Assembly (NCBI RefSeq): GCF_965218915.1
Contig: NZ_OZ244708.1
Location: forward strand, 2,170,001-2,234,000
DNA length: 64,000 nucleotides
Source of the DNA: Novosphingopyxis sp965218915
GTDB taxonomy: Bacteria; Pseudomonadota; Alphaproteobacteria; Sphingomonadales; Sphingomonadaceae
Direction of reading: 5' to 3'
Part shown: positions 1 through 9,386 of the stretch, in pieces
Position numbering within the stretch: the stretch's first letter is position 1
How the letters are laid out: each line of letters starts with the position of its first letter
Translations under genes and position numbers: made by a program
The notes under the pieces: model-generated
What the model saw: only the letters and a program-made list of their open reading frames with translations
Databases searched by the model: none
Told to the model about the DNA's origin: nothing

Positions 1-1526
1 ACCGCATCGACAAAACCGGCAACGTCCAGCGGCATTTCCAAAGGATCGCTGGTGTAAACAAGCACATCGTTGCGGGCCTCTATGGTACGCTGATCAGCCG
101 GTCCTGGAATAACTATTCCTCCATTACAGCAGTCACCTCCGCCAATGGTCTGAACAGGGTTAAGCGGATCGTAGCGATATTTGTCCGCCTGCTCATCTGT
201 ACCGGGCATAGCCATGCTCAGTTTGCCATCGCCGTAGAGGCTGTTGGCGTTGCCTTCACTGCTGAGATAAAAGCGTATATTAGTGGCGTTTGCGGGCGGC
301 CATTGCTCTGCCGACTTCCACGCATTCTCGCCCATGTTGAAATATCGCACATGAGGGGTTTCAGCAGAAAATGCCTGTTTGTCGCCTTTCAGCCAGCGGT
401 CGAACCAGCCGAATATCGCACCATCGATGTCAAAGCTGGTATCACCCATCTCGCGGCTGCCGATCACACTGTCTGGGCCGAGCTTGTTATAAGCGCAATG
501 CACGCTCGGAGCAATTACGGCATATTGATTATCTCGTGTTTCCTTGTCTTTGCCCGCCTTACGCGCATGATTGAACAATTCCATATTGGGGCCAATTGAC
601 ACATCATACCAGGAATTGAACCACAAAGCCGGAACGCCCCAACCCATATCCTCATGGTAAAGTCCGCCATCACGCCAAGCAGGATCATTTGGTGTACGTG
701 AAATAAGTTGCTCAAAAGTGCCCTCGGGTTCGCCAAGATCCTTCATAATGTCGGCGACCGGCAAATGCGCAATCTGCTTGGACCAATCAACTTTTGGTTT
801 GGACGCGTTCAGATCGTTATAAGAGGCGATCCGCGCGCGGGTTTTCTGGTCGAGTCCCGACGGTAGCTGAGCGCGCAGCGGGTTATCGACCCCATAAAGC
901 CAAGGCGTGAATAAGCTGCGTGGCACGCCGCCTGTGTACCAATTCCCCTGCTCCTGAAAGCGGCCGACTTTGCCAATGCCTGCGCCCGACGCCATCGGCA
1001 CCATCGCCTTATGCGCTGGGTGGTCCATCCCCGCCAGCGCGAGCTGCCATTCCGCAGACGACGAGCAGCCAAGCGTGCCGACGCTGCCGGTCGACCATTG
1101 CTGCTCGGAGAGCCACGTCAGCGTATCATAGCCATCACTTTGCGGCTTCCCCAAAATCTCATATTCGCCTTCGGAAAAATAGCGACCGCGTTCGCTTTGG
1201 ACGACGAAAACATAGCCGTGCTTTACTGCCATTATAGCATAGCGCAACGTTCCACCCTTGATATCGTGTTCGCTATAGGGCGTCTTCCACAAGATCACCG
1301 GAAACGGCCCTTTGCCTTTTTTCGGTGTGTAGATATTGGTTGAAAGACCCACTCCGTCGCGCATCGGTACAAGCACCGCAAGCTGCCCATCGGCATAGGT
1401 TGCAAGCTCCGCCTTCAACGCCTCGTCGGTATATTTCGAATAATCCTGTGCCACTGCTGCAGTTGGAAAGGCAGCCATGATCGGAGCCGTCCATAGCGCC
1501 ACCGCGAATATGGTCCTGATTTTCAT
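1..1526 (-). CDS. CocE/NonD (peptidase S15-like) hydrolase, 3' end beyond window
   Basis: The frame is open from an ATG at 1526 to the left edge without a stop, so at least 508 residues are present and the C-terminus lies outside. Residues 1-27 form a Sec signal peptide ending in AAVAQ, so the enzyme should be periplasmic or secreted. The alpha/beta-hydrolase core follows: VPMRDGV near residue 54, then a nucleophile elbow GCSSS with Ser155 as likely catalytic serine, then WYD and VHCAY as candidate sites for the acid and histidine. The family contains cocaine esterase, alpha-amino-acid ester hydrolases, glutaryl-7-ACA acylase and X-Pro dipeptidyl peptidase, so the exact substrate is open. A paralogue lies immediately upstream on the same strand (gap about 40 bases) in a cluster of peptidases, which favours an acyl-peptide or amino-acyl ester substrate. 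Confidence 0.85.
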   Translation of the reverse strand, partial: MKIRTIFAVALWTAPIMAAFPTAAVAQDYSKYTDEALKAELATYADGQLAVLVPMRDGVGLSTNIYTPKKGKGPFPVILWKTPYSEHDIKGGTLRYAIMAVKHGYVFVVQSERGRYFSEGEYEILGKPQSDGYDTLTWLSEQQWSTGSVGTLGCSSSAEWQLALAGMDHPAHKAMVPMASGAGIGKVGRFQEQGNWYTGGVPRSLFTPWLYGVDNPLRAQLPSGLDQKTRARIASYNDLNASKPKVDWSKQIAHLPVADIMKDLGEPEGTFEQLISRTPNDPAWRDGGLYHEDMGWGVPALWFNSWYDVSIGPNMELFNHARKAGKDKETRDNQYAVIAPSVHCAYNKLGPDSVIGSREMGDTSFDIDGAIFGWFDRWLKGDKQAFSAETPHVRYFNMGENAWKSAEQWPPANATNIRFYLSSEGNANSLYGDGKLSMAMPGTDEQADKYRYDPLNPVQTIGGGDCCNGGIVIPGPADQRTIEARNDVLVYTSDPLEMPLDVAGFVDA

Positions 1527-1564
1527 AAGCTGATTTTTCTCCTGTTCCCGCGCATACTATTTAC

Positions 1565-3502
1565 CTATTCTGCCACCATGACAGTAACTGCAGAAGCATT
1601 TTGCGGTGTGTGATATATGCTATGTGTCTGCACTCGGTAATCCTCAGGTCGTGCGTGGAATATATTGGCAACCCAGCTTTGCGGATTTCGGTTTATCAGC
1701 GGAAACCAGCTACTCTGCACCTGCACCGCGATCTTGTGCCCCTTCTTGAAGACGTGAGACGCGTAATGAAGATCAATGTCGTAATCGAGCACCGCGCCCG
1801 GTTGCAACGGCTCCGGATTTTCATAGCTCTGACGAAAACGCCCCCGAAACACGTCATTGGCAATCATTCTTTGTCGGCCGCGCAATTCTGCGGGCGTTTG
1901 CTCATCGGTGGGATACACATCCAGCAGTTTCACCACCCAGTCTGCATCGCTCCCGGTCGTACTGGCAAATAGCTTTGCCGCGACATTGCCGGAAATCGTG
2001 ACATCAGCGGTTAGTGGCTCGCTCTCCCAGGAAAGCACGTCATTGCGGCTGGCAAAGGGTGCCTGATCATCCGCCAACCACGTTGACCACGTTGAACCCT
2101 CCGTCATGAATGGTTTCATCTCGGCGCGCTGCCGATAGGGCACCGGATTGGTTGGATCGGAAACGAACGTCGCGTACGGTGCCTCGTCTGCCTGCGGTGG
2201 TTCAAAAGATAATTTGCCGCCCGCGCGCAAATAAAGATTACGGGTCGCGGGCTGTCCTGTTGCTGTGATTTTGGCCGGCCATGAGGCAAGCCTTTGCCAC
2301 TCATTGCTGCCGGTCTGGAAAACGAGCGCTTCCGGCTGATCGAAATTTCCTTCGCCTTTGAGCCAATGGCGGAACCACGGCAATTCCACCTGTGCGCGGA
2401 AATAATCTCCGGTTGCGGAGCCGAGCTCGAAAGGGCCGTAATTTGATCCTTCTCGCCGCCAGCCACCGTGGTTCCACGGGCCAACGACCAGATAGTTCAA
2501 TCCCAATGTGTCGCCCCTTTCCTGATTTTTGTAAATTTCCAGCGGGCCGTAGAAATCTTCCTGATCATACCAGCCCGCGACGATCAGATTGGGCACGGCA
2601 ACCTTTGGCATCATCATGTGTGATGTCCGCGAGCGTTTCCAATATTTGTCATAGGCTGGATGCTCGACGAAATTCTGCCAGCTAGGCACTTTGCGCCCCA
2701 AATGCTGCTCATCCAGTGTGGCGAGATCAGTCTGCGCCAGATACCAATCATATGCATCCTGCGTTCCGAATTCGAACGGTTGCATTGTCTTGCCGTCGGA
2801 TTCGAGTGCGGTTACCCATGACCAGGCATAATCCAGCCGAAACGCGCCATTATGTGAAAAATCGTCACCGATAAACATGTCCTCGGGAGATGCCTGCGTC
2901 GATACAGCTTTCAGCGCTGGATGCGGGTCAATGGTGGCAATCGCTGCAGTCCAGCCACCATAGGATACCCCTGTCACCCCTGCCTTGCCGTTATTCCCGG
3001 GCAAGTTTTCGATAAGCCAATCGATAGTGTCATAAGTGTCGGTTGATTCGTCGATCCCATCGACCGTCGTTTTCTTGGGGCGCAGCGTGACATACTCGCC
3101 CTCTGATCCGAACCGCCCGCGAATATCCTGAAAAACAAAAATAAATTTATCGGCTGCAAGCAGGCCGTAAGAACCGTCCTTCTTGAGCGCGCCGGCAATA
3201 CCCTCCTTGCTGAACCCGTAAGGGGAGCGCGACATGATGATCGGCAAATCCGTCGTTTGTTCGGCAGGGCGCCAGACTTGCGCGTGGAGCTTCACCCCGT
3301 CCCGCATCTGAATCATGACGTCTTCGCTAACATACGCGTCTGCATCGGCCTGCTCGGTAGCAGGCGGAGGGGTTTTTGCAGCCAACTGCGGCGCAAGCGA
3401 TCCAGTGAGTAACGCAAGCCCCAATGCAGCACGGGAGAAGAGCTTGCCGGGGCCACGCCACAGCAGACGATAATCCTGAAACCTCATCCTGCTTCTCCTC
3501 AA
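1565..3502 (-). CDS. CocE/NonD family hydrolase (peptidase S15-like), exported
   Basis: This 645-residue protein has an N-terminal region with a hydrophobic stretch at about residues 24-42 (signal peptide, cleavage probably after QLAAK). The S15 alpha/beta-hydrolase domain shows MRDGVKLHAQVWRP, then RSPYGF, then QDIRGRFGSEGEY, and the elbow GVSYGGW with Ser180 as nucleophile. WYDQED and WNHGGW are likely acid and histidine regions. The C-terminal third, with LRAGGKLSFEPP and later beta-rich sequence, fits the jelly-roll domain that closes the active site in cocaine esterase and glutaryl-7-ACA acylase. A second ATG five codons in could be the start. It is the upstream member of a tandem pair with the gene that runs off the left edge. 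The family is secure but the substrate is not. Confidence 0.88.
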   Translation of the reverse strand: MRRSRMRFQDYRLLWRGPGKLFSRAALGLALLTGSLAPQLAAKTPPPATEQADADAYVSEDVMIQMRDGVKLHAQVWRPAEQTTDLPIIMSRSPYGFSKEGIAGALKKDGSYGLLAADKFIFVFQDIRGRFGSEGEYVTLRPKKTTVDGIDESTDTYDTIDWLIENLPGNNGKAGVTGVSYGGWTAAIATIDPHPALKAVSTQASPEDMFIGDDFSHNGAFRLDYAWSWVTALESDGKTMQPFEFGTQDAYDWYLAQTDLATLDEQHLGRKVPSWQNFVEHPAYDKYWKRSRTSHMMMPKVAVPNLIVAGWYDQEDFYGPLEIYKNQERGDTLGLNYLVVGPWNHGGWRREGSNYGPFELGSATGDYFRAQVELPWFRHWLKGEGNFDQPEALVFQTGSNEWQRLASWPAKITATGQPATRNLYLRAGGKLSFEPPQADEAPYATFVSDPTNPVPYRQRAEMKPFMTEGSTWSTWLADDQAPFASRNDVLSWESEPLTADVTISGNVAAKLFASTTGSDADWVVKLLDVYPTDEQTPAELRGRQRMIANDVFRGRFRQSYENPEPLQPGAVLDYDIDLHYASHVFKKGHKIAVQVQSSWFPLINRNPQSWVANIFHARPEDYRVQTHSIYHTPQNASAVTVMVAE

Positions 3503-3639
3503 GCGGCAGACTTTATCGTCCGTCCGATCTTACGCATAATTCCACTGACCATCCTGATTGGCAATCGTTTTTCATATTGGATGCCTCCTTTATGATTCTC
3601 TCCCCCTTTGGCAGCGTTAACACGAGAAAACTAGCAAAC

Positions 3640-3667
3640 TTGACCGGTTTTCTAATTAGGATAGTAT
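3640..3667 (+). promoter_or_regulatory. Candidate sigma-70 promoter for the serine hydrolase at 3724
   Basis: TTGACC and TAGTAT are separated by 16 bases in the AT-rich gap between two divergent genes, and a transcript from here would begin about 50 bases before the start codon at 3724. The match is by eye only. Confidence 0.35.
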
Positions 3668-3723
3668 CCAAAAATTGATACACGGTGGTTTGAACATCGG
3701 ATGCTGGTTTGAAGGAGGGCAAC

Positions 3724-5730
3724 ATGGTTTTGTACAAATCTGTGATTTTGGGTTTTGCTGCACTGTTTGGCAATATCCTGCTGGGGCAGGATGTTATGGC
3801 TCCGCCGACACCGCTCACACCCACAGTAGCAGAGACGACTGGGGATCTGGGCCAGACAACGCCTTCAAATCGAGAGGGTGCGAGCCTCACCAAGAGCGAT
3901 CTCGATGCGTGGCTCGACGGCTATATGCCTTATGCCTTGGGTAGCGGCGATATTCCCGGTGCCGTTGTAACAGTGGTCAAGGATGGAAAAATCCTGACGG
4001 CACGCGGCTATGGCTACGCCAATGTCGAGAAGCGCACGCCGGTCATTCCCGATCAAACTCTTTTCCGGCCGGGTTCCGTCTCCAAACTCGTGACCTGGAC
4101 CGCCGTGATGCAGCAAGTCGAACGAGGTAAAATTGATCTTGATGCCGATGTGAACACCTATCTTGATTTTAAGATCCCACCGCGTGGTGGAGAGCCTGTG
4201 ACAATGCGAGAGTTGATGACGCACACGGCCGGTTTTGAAGAGACCGCGAAATATCTCATTACTACTGATCCGACAAAGCTGCAGCCGCTAGGTGATTATC
4301 TGAAAAAGCGGGTGCCAGAACGGATTTTTAAAGCAGGCACCACTCCGGCCTATTCCAACTGGGGAACCACCTTGGCTGGCTATATCGTCCAACGTACATC
4401 GGGCACGCCGTTCACCGATTATGTGGATCGAAATATCTTCACGCCGCTAGGTATGGACCACTCCACGTTTCGCCAGCCGCTGCCCGATAATTTGAAAAGT
4501 CAGATGGCCACCGGTTACAGCCGTGCCTCTGAAAAACCGATCGAATTCGAGATTGTCGGCCCCTTCCCTGCCGGATCGCTGTCCTCAACTGGAACCGATA
4601 TGGCCCGCTTCATGCTGGCTCATCTCCAGGGCGGCGAGCTGGACGGAAACCGCATTCTGACAGCTGAGACGGCCGAACTAATGCACAATACGCCGCTTGA
4701 AATAGTCCCCCCCCTCAACCGAATGGAGCTGGGCTTTTTCGAGACGAACACCAACGGACGGCAGGTGATTGGACATCTGGGTGACTTGCAAGGGTTTCAC
4801 ACCTCGCTTCATCTGTTCATGAAGGAAGGCGTGGGATTTTATGTGTCCTTCAACGGTGGCGGCAGGCTGGGCGCGGTGGGCACATTGCGTAACTCCGTCT
4901 TCGAGGATTTTGCCGACCGCTATTTTCCCGGCACGCCCAAGGATGGCAAAGTCGATGCTGAAACCGCTAAAAAGCATGCCCAGATGATGGCCGGTCTCTG
5001 GCAAAACAGCCGCCGAACAGAATCGAGCTTTATGCGTGCCGTCGGCCTGTTGGGTCAAGCAACGGTGTCGGTCGACCCCAAAGGCAAATTGGTGATTCCC
5101 AGTCTGCTGGGCAAAGGCGGCGCACCCCGGCAATGGACCGAAATCGCGCCCTATGTCTGGCGGGATCAAAATAGCGAAGACCGGATTGCTGCCGTGGTCA
5201 AGGATGGCAAAGTCGTACGCTGGAGCATGGATCAAATGTCACCATTCATGGTCTTCGACCGTGTTCCAATCGGCATTTCCTCCGGCTGGCTTTTGCCAAT
5301 CCTATATATAAGCCTTGGCATACTCTTCCTGACATTCATATTGTGGCCGGTTGCGGCGCTCGTTCGCCGAAAATATGCAGCCCCGATGGCTGTCACCGGC
5401 AAAACCAGAACTGCATATCGCTTAACACGCGTTTTTGCTGGTCTTGTTTTAGCGGTGTTGATCGGCTGGGTGATCGCAATCGCAGTGCTGTTAGGTGACC
5501 TAGATAATACCAATGACTCCTTTGATATCTGGTTCTGGTTGCTTCAGATCATAGGGCTCATCGCGTTCATCGGTGCAGCTATTGTAGCCGGCTGGAATGC
5601 ATGGCTGACTTGGCGCGACGGCAGACGCTGGACGGCGAAACTTTGGAACACACTCATCTTCCTTGCTACGCTGATGGTGCTCTATGTCGCGTTCAAATTT
5701 GGGCTTGTCGCCATGACCGTCAATTATTGA
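3724..5730 (+). CDS. Beta-lactamase-family (class C/CubicO) serine hydrolase with C-terminal membrane region
   Basis: The start is the ATG at 3724, which has a strong GAAGGAGGG site directly upstream; a TTG 15 bases earlier lies inside that site. The product has 668 residues. An N-terminal hydrophobic segment (about residues 5-22) acts as signal or anchor. The penicillin-binding fold carries SVSK (Ser118-Lys121) as the SxxK motif and YSN further on as the second motif; the FRPGSVSKL context is typical of esterase/D-aminopeptidase-like class C members. After about residue 510 come four hydrophobic segments (starting SGWLLPILYISLGILFLTF), so the catalytic domain is tethered to the inner membrane. 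It is transcribed opposite to its neighbours. Substrate is unknown; the surrounding peptidases suggest a peptide, possibly with D-residues. Confidence 0.88.
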   Translation: MVLYKSVILGFAALFGNILLGQDVMAPPTPLTPTVAETTGDLGQTTPSNREGASLTKSDLDAWLDGYMPYALGSGDIPGAVVTVVKDGKILTARGYGYANVEKRTPVIPDQTLFRPGSVSKLVTWTAVMQQVERGKIDLDADVNTYLDFKIPPRGGEPVTMRELMTHTAGFEETAKYLITTDPTKLQPLGDYLKKRVPERIFKAGTTPAYSNWGTTLAGYIVQRTSGTPFTDYVDRNIFTPLGMDHSTFRQPLPDNLKSQMATGYSRASEKPIEFEIVGPFPAGSLSSTGTDMARFMLAHLQGGELDGNRILTAETAELMHNTPLEIVPPLNRMELGFFETNTNGRQVIGHLGDLQGFHTSLHLFMKEGVGFYVSFNGGGRLGAVGTLRNSVFEDFADRYFPGTPKDGKVDAETAKKHAQMMAGLWQNSRRTESSFMRAVGLLGQATVSVDPKGKLVIPSLLGKGGAPRQWTEIAPYVWRDQNSEDRIAAVVKDGKVVRWSMDQMSPFMVFDRVPIGISSGWLLPILYISLGILFLTFILWPVAALVRRKYAAPMAVTGKTRTAYRLTRVFAGLVLAVLIGWVIAIAVLLGDLDNTNDSFDIWFWLLQIIGLIAFIGAAIVAGWNAWLTWRDGRRWTAKLWNTLIFLATLMVLYVAFKFGLVAMTVNY

Positions 5731-5783
5731 CATATATAGGTTGAGGTGCGGCCGAACGGCTTCCCGCCTCAGCCAAATTCAAT

Positions 5784-5821
5784 AAGAACGGGCTTTCAAC
5801 TCATGTTGAGAGCCCGTTCTT
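5784..5821. terminator. Bidirectional hairpin terminator between convergent genes
   Basis: AAGAACGGGCT (5784-5794) and AGCCCGTTCTT (5811-5821) pair perfectly, and the inner TCAAC/GTTGA extends the stem with one T-G mismatch around a TCAT loop. It lies between the stops of the convergent genes ending at 5730 and 5856. Confidence 0.75.
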
Positions 5822-5855
5822 GTACGCGATTGCTTTTGCCCGGTTCAGCGCCCGG

Positions 5856-7037
5856 CTATTTCTCCCGCGCGACGTTCGCAGCTTCGAGTATCCTCAGAAT
5901 ATTGCCGCTCCACATTTTCTCTATGTCAATGTTGGAATACCCCGCCTTCTTGAGCCTCTCTGTGACCTTTGGCAGTGCAGTGATGTCCGCAAATCCTTTG
6001 AAGCCGCCACCTCCGTCCCAGTCTCCGCCAAAACACGTATGATCGACGCCCGCGACTTTGATGACGTGAAGTACTGCCGTCATATATTTTTCAAAGTCCA
6101 CCGCCCAAAGCGGCTCGGTTTTTTCCATCGCATTCCAATCCTTGACGAACTGCGCCTGCTCGGCAGGTGACAGCGTATTTATCTCTTCCAGTGTACCAAA
6201 CAGCTTGGCTTTTGCGGGCGGTAGATTCATCGGCGACAGATAAATTGTCGAAACACAGATGGCGCCGCCCGAGGCCGCAAGTTTGCGGATACGCGCGTCA
6301 TCGAGATTGCGTGGAAGATCGGAAAGCGCCTTGGGGCTCGTGTGCGTAAGGATGAGCGGCGTTTTTGACAGCGCAACCATCTGGTCAAACGCAGCGTCAG
6401 AAGCATGACTGCCATCTATGACCATACCCAGACGGTTTATCTCCTTTACCCATTCGCGCCCGAGCGGGCTGAGGCCGTTCCAATTCGGGCTATCGCCCGA
6501 GGAATCGGCAAACTGGTTATTGGATGAATGCACTGGCCCCGCCATCCGTACGCCGCGTTTATAGAACTCCTGCAAAAGACCCAGATCATTGCCCAGCGGA
6601 TAGCTGTTTTCCATGCTCTTGAAAGCAATCAGCTTGCCCGCCGCATTGATGCGACGTGCATCCGCGGCCGTTCGGGCAGGCAGAATTCTGTCTGCGTTCT
6701 GCGCCAGCATCGCGTCAATCTCGTCCGACCGGCCAAACGCGAAATCGCGGGCGTCGGCATAACCCTGCTCGGTCAATGGCCCCTGCGCCGTATAGATAGC
6801 AAAGAACCCGCCATCGAGGTTGCCTGCAGCCATGCGCGGGATATCAACCTGAACAATGTCATTTTCGAGCGTATGGGCATCGCCAAAACTCCACCCCTCG
6901 CGTCCGAAATGCAACGGGACGTCAAGATGGGTATCGAGCACGAGAAAGTTGCTATGCAAATTTCCGGGCTTAGAAGGCAGAGCCTGCGGGGTGCTGCAAC
7001 CGGCAAGGAGAAGGCAGATCAGAAGTGATTTTCTCAT
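5856..7037 (-). CDS. M19 membrane dipeptidase-like lipoprotein
   Basis: The start at 7037 is chosen because GAGGG precedes it and it opens directly on a lipoprotein signal, MRKSLLICLLLAGC, with lipobox LAGC. The mature protein would be lipidated on Cys15 and face the periplasm. The M19 metal ligands are all visible: HLD (THLDVPLHF), the bridging Glu in SMENSYP, His in DGSHASD, His in LTHTSPKAL and the late Asp in GGDWDGGGG. M19 enzymes hydrolyse dipeptides and accept a D-residue at the C-terminal position, so this enzyme could release free D-amino acids. It is the last gene of the minus-strand run beginning near 13275. An upstream in-frame ATG would add 27 residues that do not resemble a signal sequence. 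Confidence 0.9.
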   Translation of the reverse strand: MRKSLLICLLLAGCSTPQALPSKPGNLHSNFLVLDTHLDVPLHFGREGWSFGDAHTLENDIVQVDIPRMAAGNLDGGFFAIYTAQGPLTEQGYADARDFAFGRSDEIDAMLAQNADRILPARTAADARRINAAGKLIAFKSMENSYPLGNDLGLLQEFYKRGVRMAGPVHSSNNQFADSSGDSPNWNGLSPLGREWVKEINRLGMVIDGSHASDAAFDQMVALSKTPLILTHTSPKALSDLPRNLDDARIRKLAASGGAICVSTIYLSPMNLPPAKAKLFGTLEEINTLSPAEQAQFVKDWNAMEKTEPLWAVDFEKYMTAVLHVIKVAGVDHTCFGGDWDGGGGFKGFADITALPKVTERLKKAGYSNIDIEKMWSGNILRILEAANVAREK

Positions 7038-7171
7038 GTTGAATCCCTCGCTAATTTTACGTTCATGCCGATAAACCAACCCTGCGTACATCCGTGTGCC
7101 TGTCGTTTGCGATAACAATCATTCCTGATCCTTGGACAACCCGGACAGCTGTTCTCAGGCCGCATTGTCCG

Positions 7172-8302
7172 TTACACTTCGACCGTTGGCGTGGCCGCAT
7201 GTTGATAGAGTTTCACGATGCCGAGCGTCATCAATGGCAGAATATACACTCCGATGAATATATAGGCGAGCGCGGTATAGCCGCTGGCGATAAGAGCAAT
7301 CAGACCGAAGCGATCAGCCACAAAAATACAGCCCACCAAAATCACTGCTGCAATCCCGATACGGGTACCGGAGCTGAGAGTCGTGTTGCGCCGGGCCTTA
7401 AGCACATGATCGACGCGTTCGTTGATCGAATGGATCGCGCCAACACCACTTTCTAGAAGCGCTGTAAATATCATGAATTGAAAAGCGAGCTGGAACAGCG
7501 GACTGTTCAGCTTTTCCAGCATGAAATTGGACGGAAGCGTCTCTGCTTCAATACCCGGGTAAAACGCAATCATACAGGCAAAGAACACGATCGCTGGCCA
7601 CATCGCAAGCGGTCCGGCAGCAAGCCCCGCCACCACTGCATCGCGTCGGCTGCTAAGATGGCGCAAAAGCGGCAAAATAACCACAGCGCCCACGACATTG
7701 TAACTGGCATAGGTAAGACCGCCCAGCGCCCAACCGTCAGTAGGCGCAGGTATAGCGAAATGCTCTGCTATCTGATCCCCAAAACTCGTGAAGGCGAGCA
7801 CCATGAAGACGGCGTAGACCAGGTAAATAAATGGAGTGGCATATTTGAATAGCCTTTCAACCGACTCATTGCCGAGCGCGGTGGCCGCGATAATCGCGAG
7901 CGCGAGCGCGAGCGTTCCCACAATGACGGGAAAGCCGAACATTACCGCGCCGATCTCACCGGCCGCCGCGCCAAATACTGCGACGACGAGAATGATGAAG
8001 AGCACATAGGCGATTTCAAAGATAACCCAGCCCGGCCCCAACAGCGCCGCGAAAAAACTGCGATAATCAAACGCTTTGAATGTCTGAGCGAAGGCAAAAG
8101 TTGCGGCACAGATGAGGCTCCAGAGAACCATTGCCATAAGCATTCCTGCCAAGCCGCCCCATGGGCCGCTGACCAGGAAAAATTCCGCAAGCTCACGTCC
8201 GGTGGCATAGCCGCCGCCGATTACAAAACCCTTGAAGGCGAAACCGGGAAGGAGAAAACGCTGGAAAAAAGTTGCTTTTGCGCCGTCTGCCCCGGTCGTC
8301 AT
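7172..8302 (-). CDS. YkvI-family integral membrane protein (putative transporter)
   Basis: The 376-residue protein is almost entirely hydrophobic, with about ten membrane-spanning segments. It begins RFLLPGFAFKGFVIGGGYATG, a glycine-rich first helix typical of the YkvI group, which belongs to the LeuT-fold APC superfamily. Its ATG overlaps the stop of the upstream DgcN gene (TAATG), so the two are probably co-translated. Transport has not been shown for most members. The coupling to DgcN and the nearby dipeptidases suggests uptake of an amino acid, possibly D-glutamate or a related compound; this is inference from position. Confidence 0.75.
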   Translation of the reverse strand: MTTGADGAKATFFQRFLLPGFAFKGFVIGGGYATGRELAEFFLVSGPWGGLAGMLMAMVLWSLICAATFAFAQTFKAFDYRSFFAALLGPGWVIFEIAYVLFIILVVAVFGAAAGEIGAVMFGFPVIVGTLALALAIIAATALGNESVERLFKYATPFIYLVYAVFMVLAFTSFGDQIAEHFAIPAPTDGWALGGLTYASYNVVGAVVILPLLRHLSSRRDAVVAGLAAGPLAMWPAIVFFACMIAFYPGIEAETLPSNFMLEKLNSPLFQLAFQFMIFTALLESGVGAIHSINERVDHVLKARRNTTLSSGTRIGIAAVILVGCIFVADRFGLIALIASGYTALAYIFIGVYILPLMTLGIVKLYQHAATPTVEV

Positions 8303-9351
8303 TATTTTTCACTCAGGCAAGAAGCAATCAACGCATCGAAGGCCCGTCCTTTACGTATGGGGTCGGCCACCGGCAGGCCAAGGCGCTTGCTTTCCCTCCC
8401 CATCAGGTCCTCGGCATCCTCAAGTGAAAAGGCCGCAGTGTTCATCGCAATGCCACCACAACGAATCTCCGGGTTGGTGCGCTTGCCTAATGCGAGATTG
8501 AGGTCAATCACCTCTTCGATAGTCGGTAGCGCGAAATTGGGCAGGCCGAGAACAGTTTTGCGTCCCGGTTGGTGGCAGACGACAAATACGTCCGGCTGAC
8601 TGCCGTGCAAAAGACCGAGAGACACACCAGCATAAGCGGGGTGATAAAGAGACCCCTGCCCCTCGATGATATCCCAGTGGTTATCCGCCGCGTCTGGACT
8701 GAGTATTTCCGCTGCGCCCGCCTCGAAATCGGAAATCACAGCATCCATGGGCACTCCGCCGCCGGCAATCATAATTCCGGTTTGGCCCGTGGCGCGAAAA
8801 TCAGCGTCGATACCGCGCTCGGCAAAGGCCTGCGCAATAGAAAGGGCGGCATATTTTTTCCCCAGCGCACAATCGGTGCCAACCGTCAGCAGCCGCTTGC
8901 CGCTCCGCTTACGGCCTGTTCCAACGGGAATATTCGCAGGCGGTATCCGAACATCAATCAGTTTTTGCCCGGACCTTGACGCCGCCTCCCGCAATGCCGA
9001 AACATCTTTCAAACGCGCATGCAGCCCGCTGACGATGCTAAGTCCGGCATCCAACGCCTCCACCAGTGCCGGTATCCAACTTGCGGGAATGACGCCGCCG
9101 GGATTGGCCACGCCGATCACAAGCGACCGTGCGCCTGCTGCTTTTGCCTGGGTCGGGGTCATTGATGGCAGACCGACACTGACCGCGTCTTCCGCACAGG
9201 CATATTGACCCACACATTCCTCACGAGCCCAATCGCGCAAGCCGAAGGCGGTCTTGGCATAGCCCGGTTCGGTCGTATCCCCAAGAAACACCAGGTAGGG
9301 CAGCGGCAGTGTAGAGACTGATTGATGCGAGATTGAGGATGGGGCATTCAT
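8302..9351 (-). CDS. dgcN: DUF1611-family D-glutamate N-acetyltransferase DgcN
   Basis: The 349-residue protein matches the DUF1611 layout: an N-terminal Rossmann-like half (LGDTTEPGYAKTAFGLRDW) and a C-terminal P-loop-like half with GTDCALGK (residues 158-165) followed by ATGQTGIMIAGGG and EGQGSLYHPAYAGV. Members named DgcN acetylate D-glutamate to N-acetyl-D-glutamate, which DgcA then converts to the L form. A DgcA-like enolase gene lies two genes upstream on the same strand, which supports the name. The protein has no signal sequence and should be cytoplasmic. Other DUF1611 proteins have different or unknown roles, so the reaction is assigned by pairing as much as by sequence. Confidence 0.78.
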   Translation of the reverse strand: MNAPSSISHQSVSTLPLPYLVFLGDTTEPGYAKTAFGLRDWAREECVGQYACAEDAVSVGLPSMTPTQAKAAGARSLVIGVANPGGVIPASWIPALVEALDAGLSIVSGLHARLKDVSALREAASRSGQKLIDVRIPPANIPVGTGRKRSGKRLLTVGTDCALGKKYAALSIAQAFAERGIDADFRATGQTGIMIAGGGVPMDAVISDFEAGAAEILSPDAADNHWDIIEGQGSLYHPAYAGVSLGLLHGSQPDVFVVCHQPGRKTVLGLPNFALPTIEEVIDLNLALGKRTNPEIRCGGIAMNTAAFSLEDAEDLMGRESKRLGLPVADPIRKGRAFDALIASCLSEK

Positions 9352-9386
9352 TATAATAATTCCTCAAATGAGAGGCAGTGCCGATT

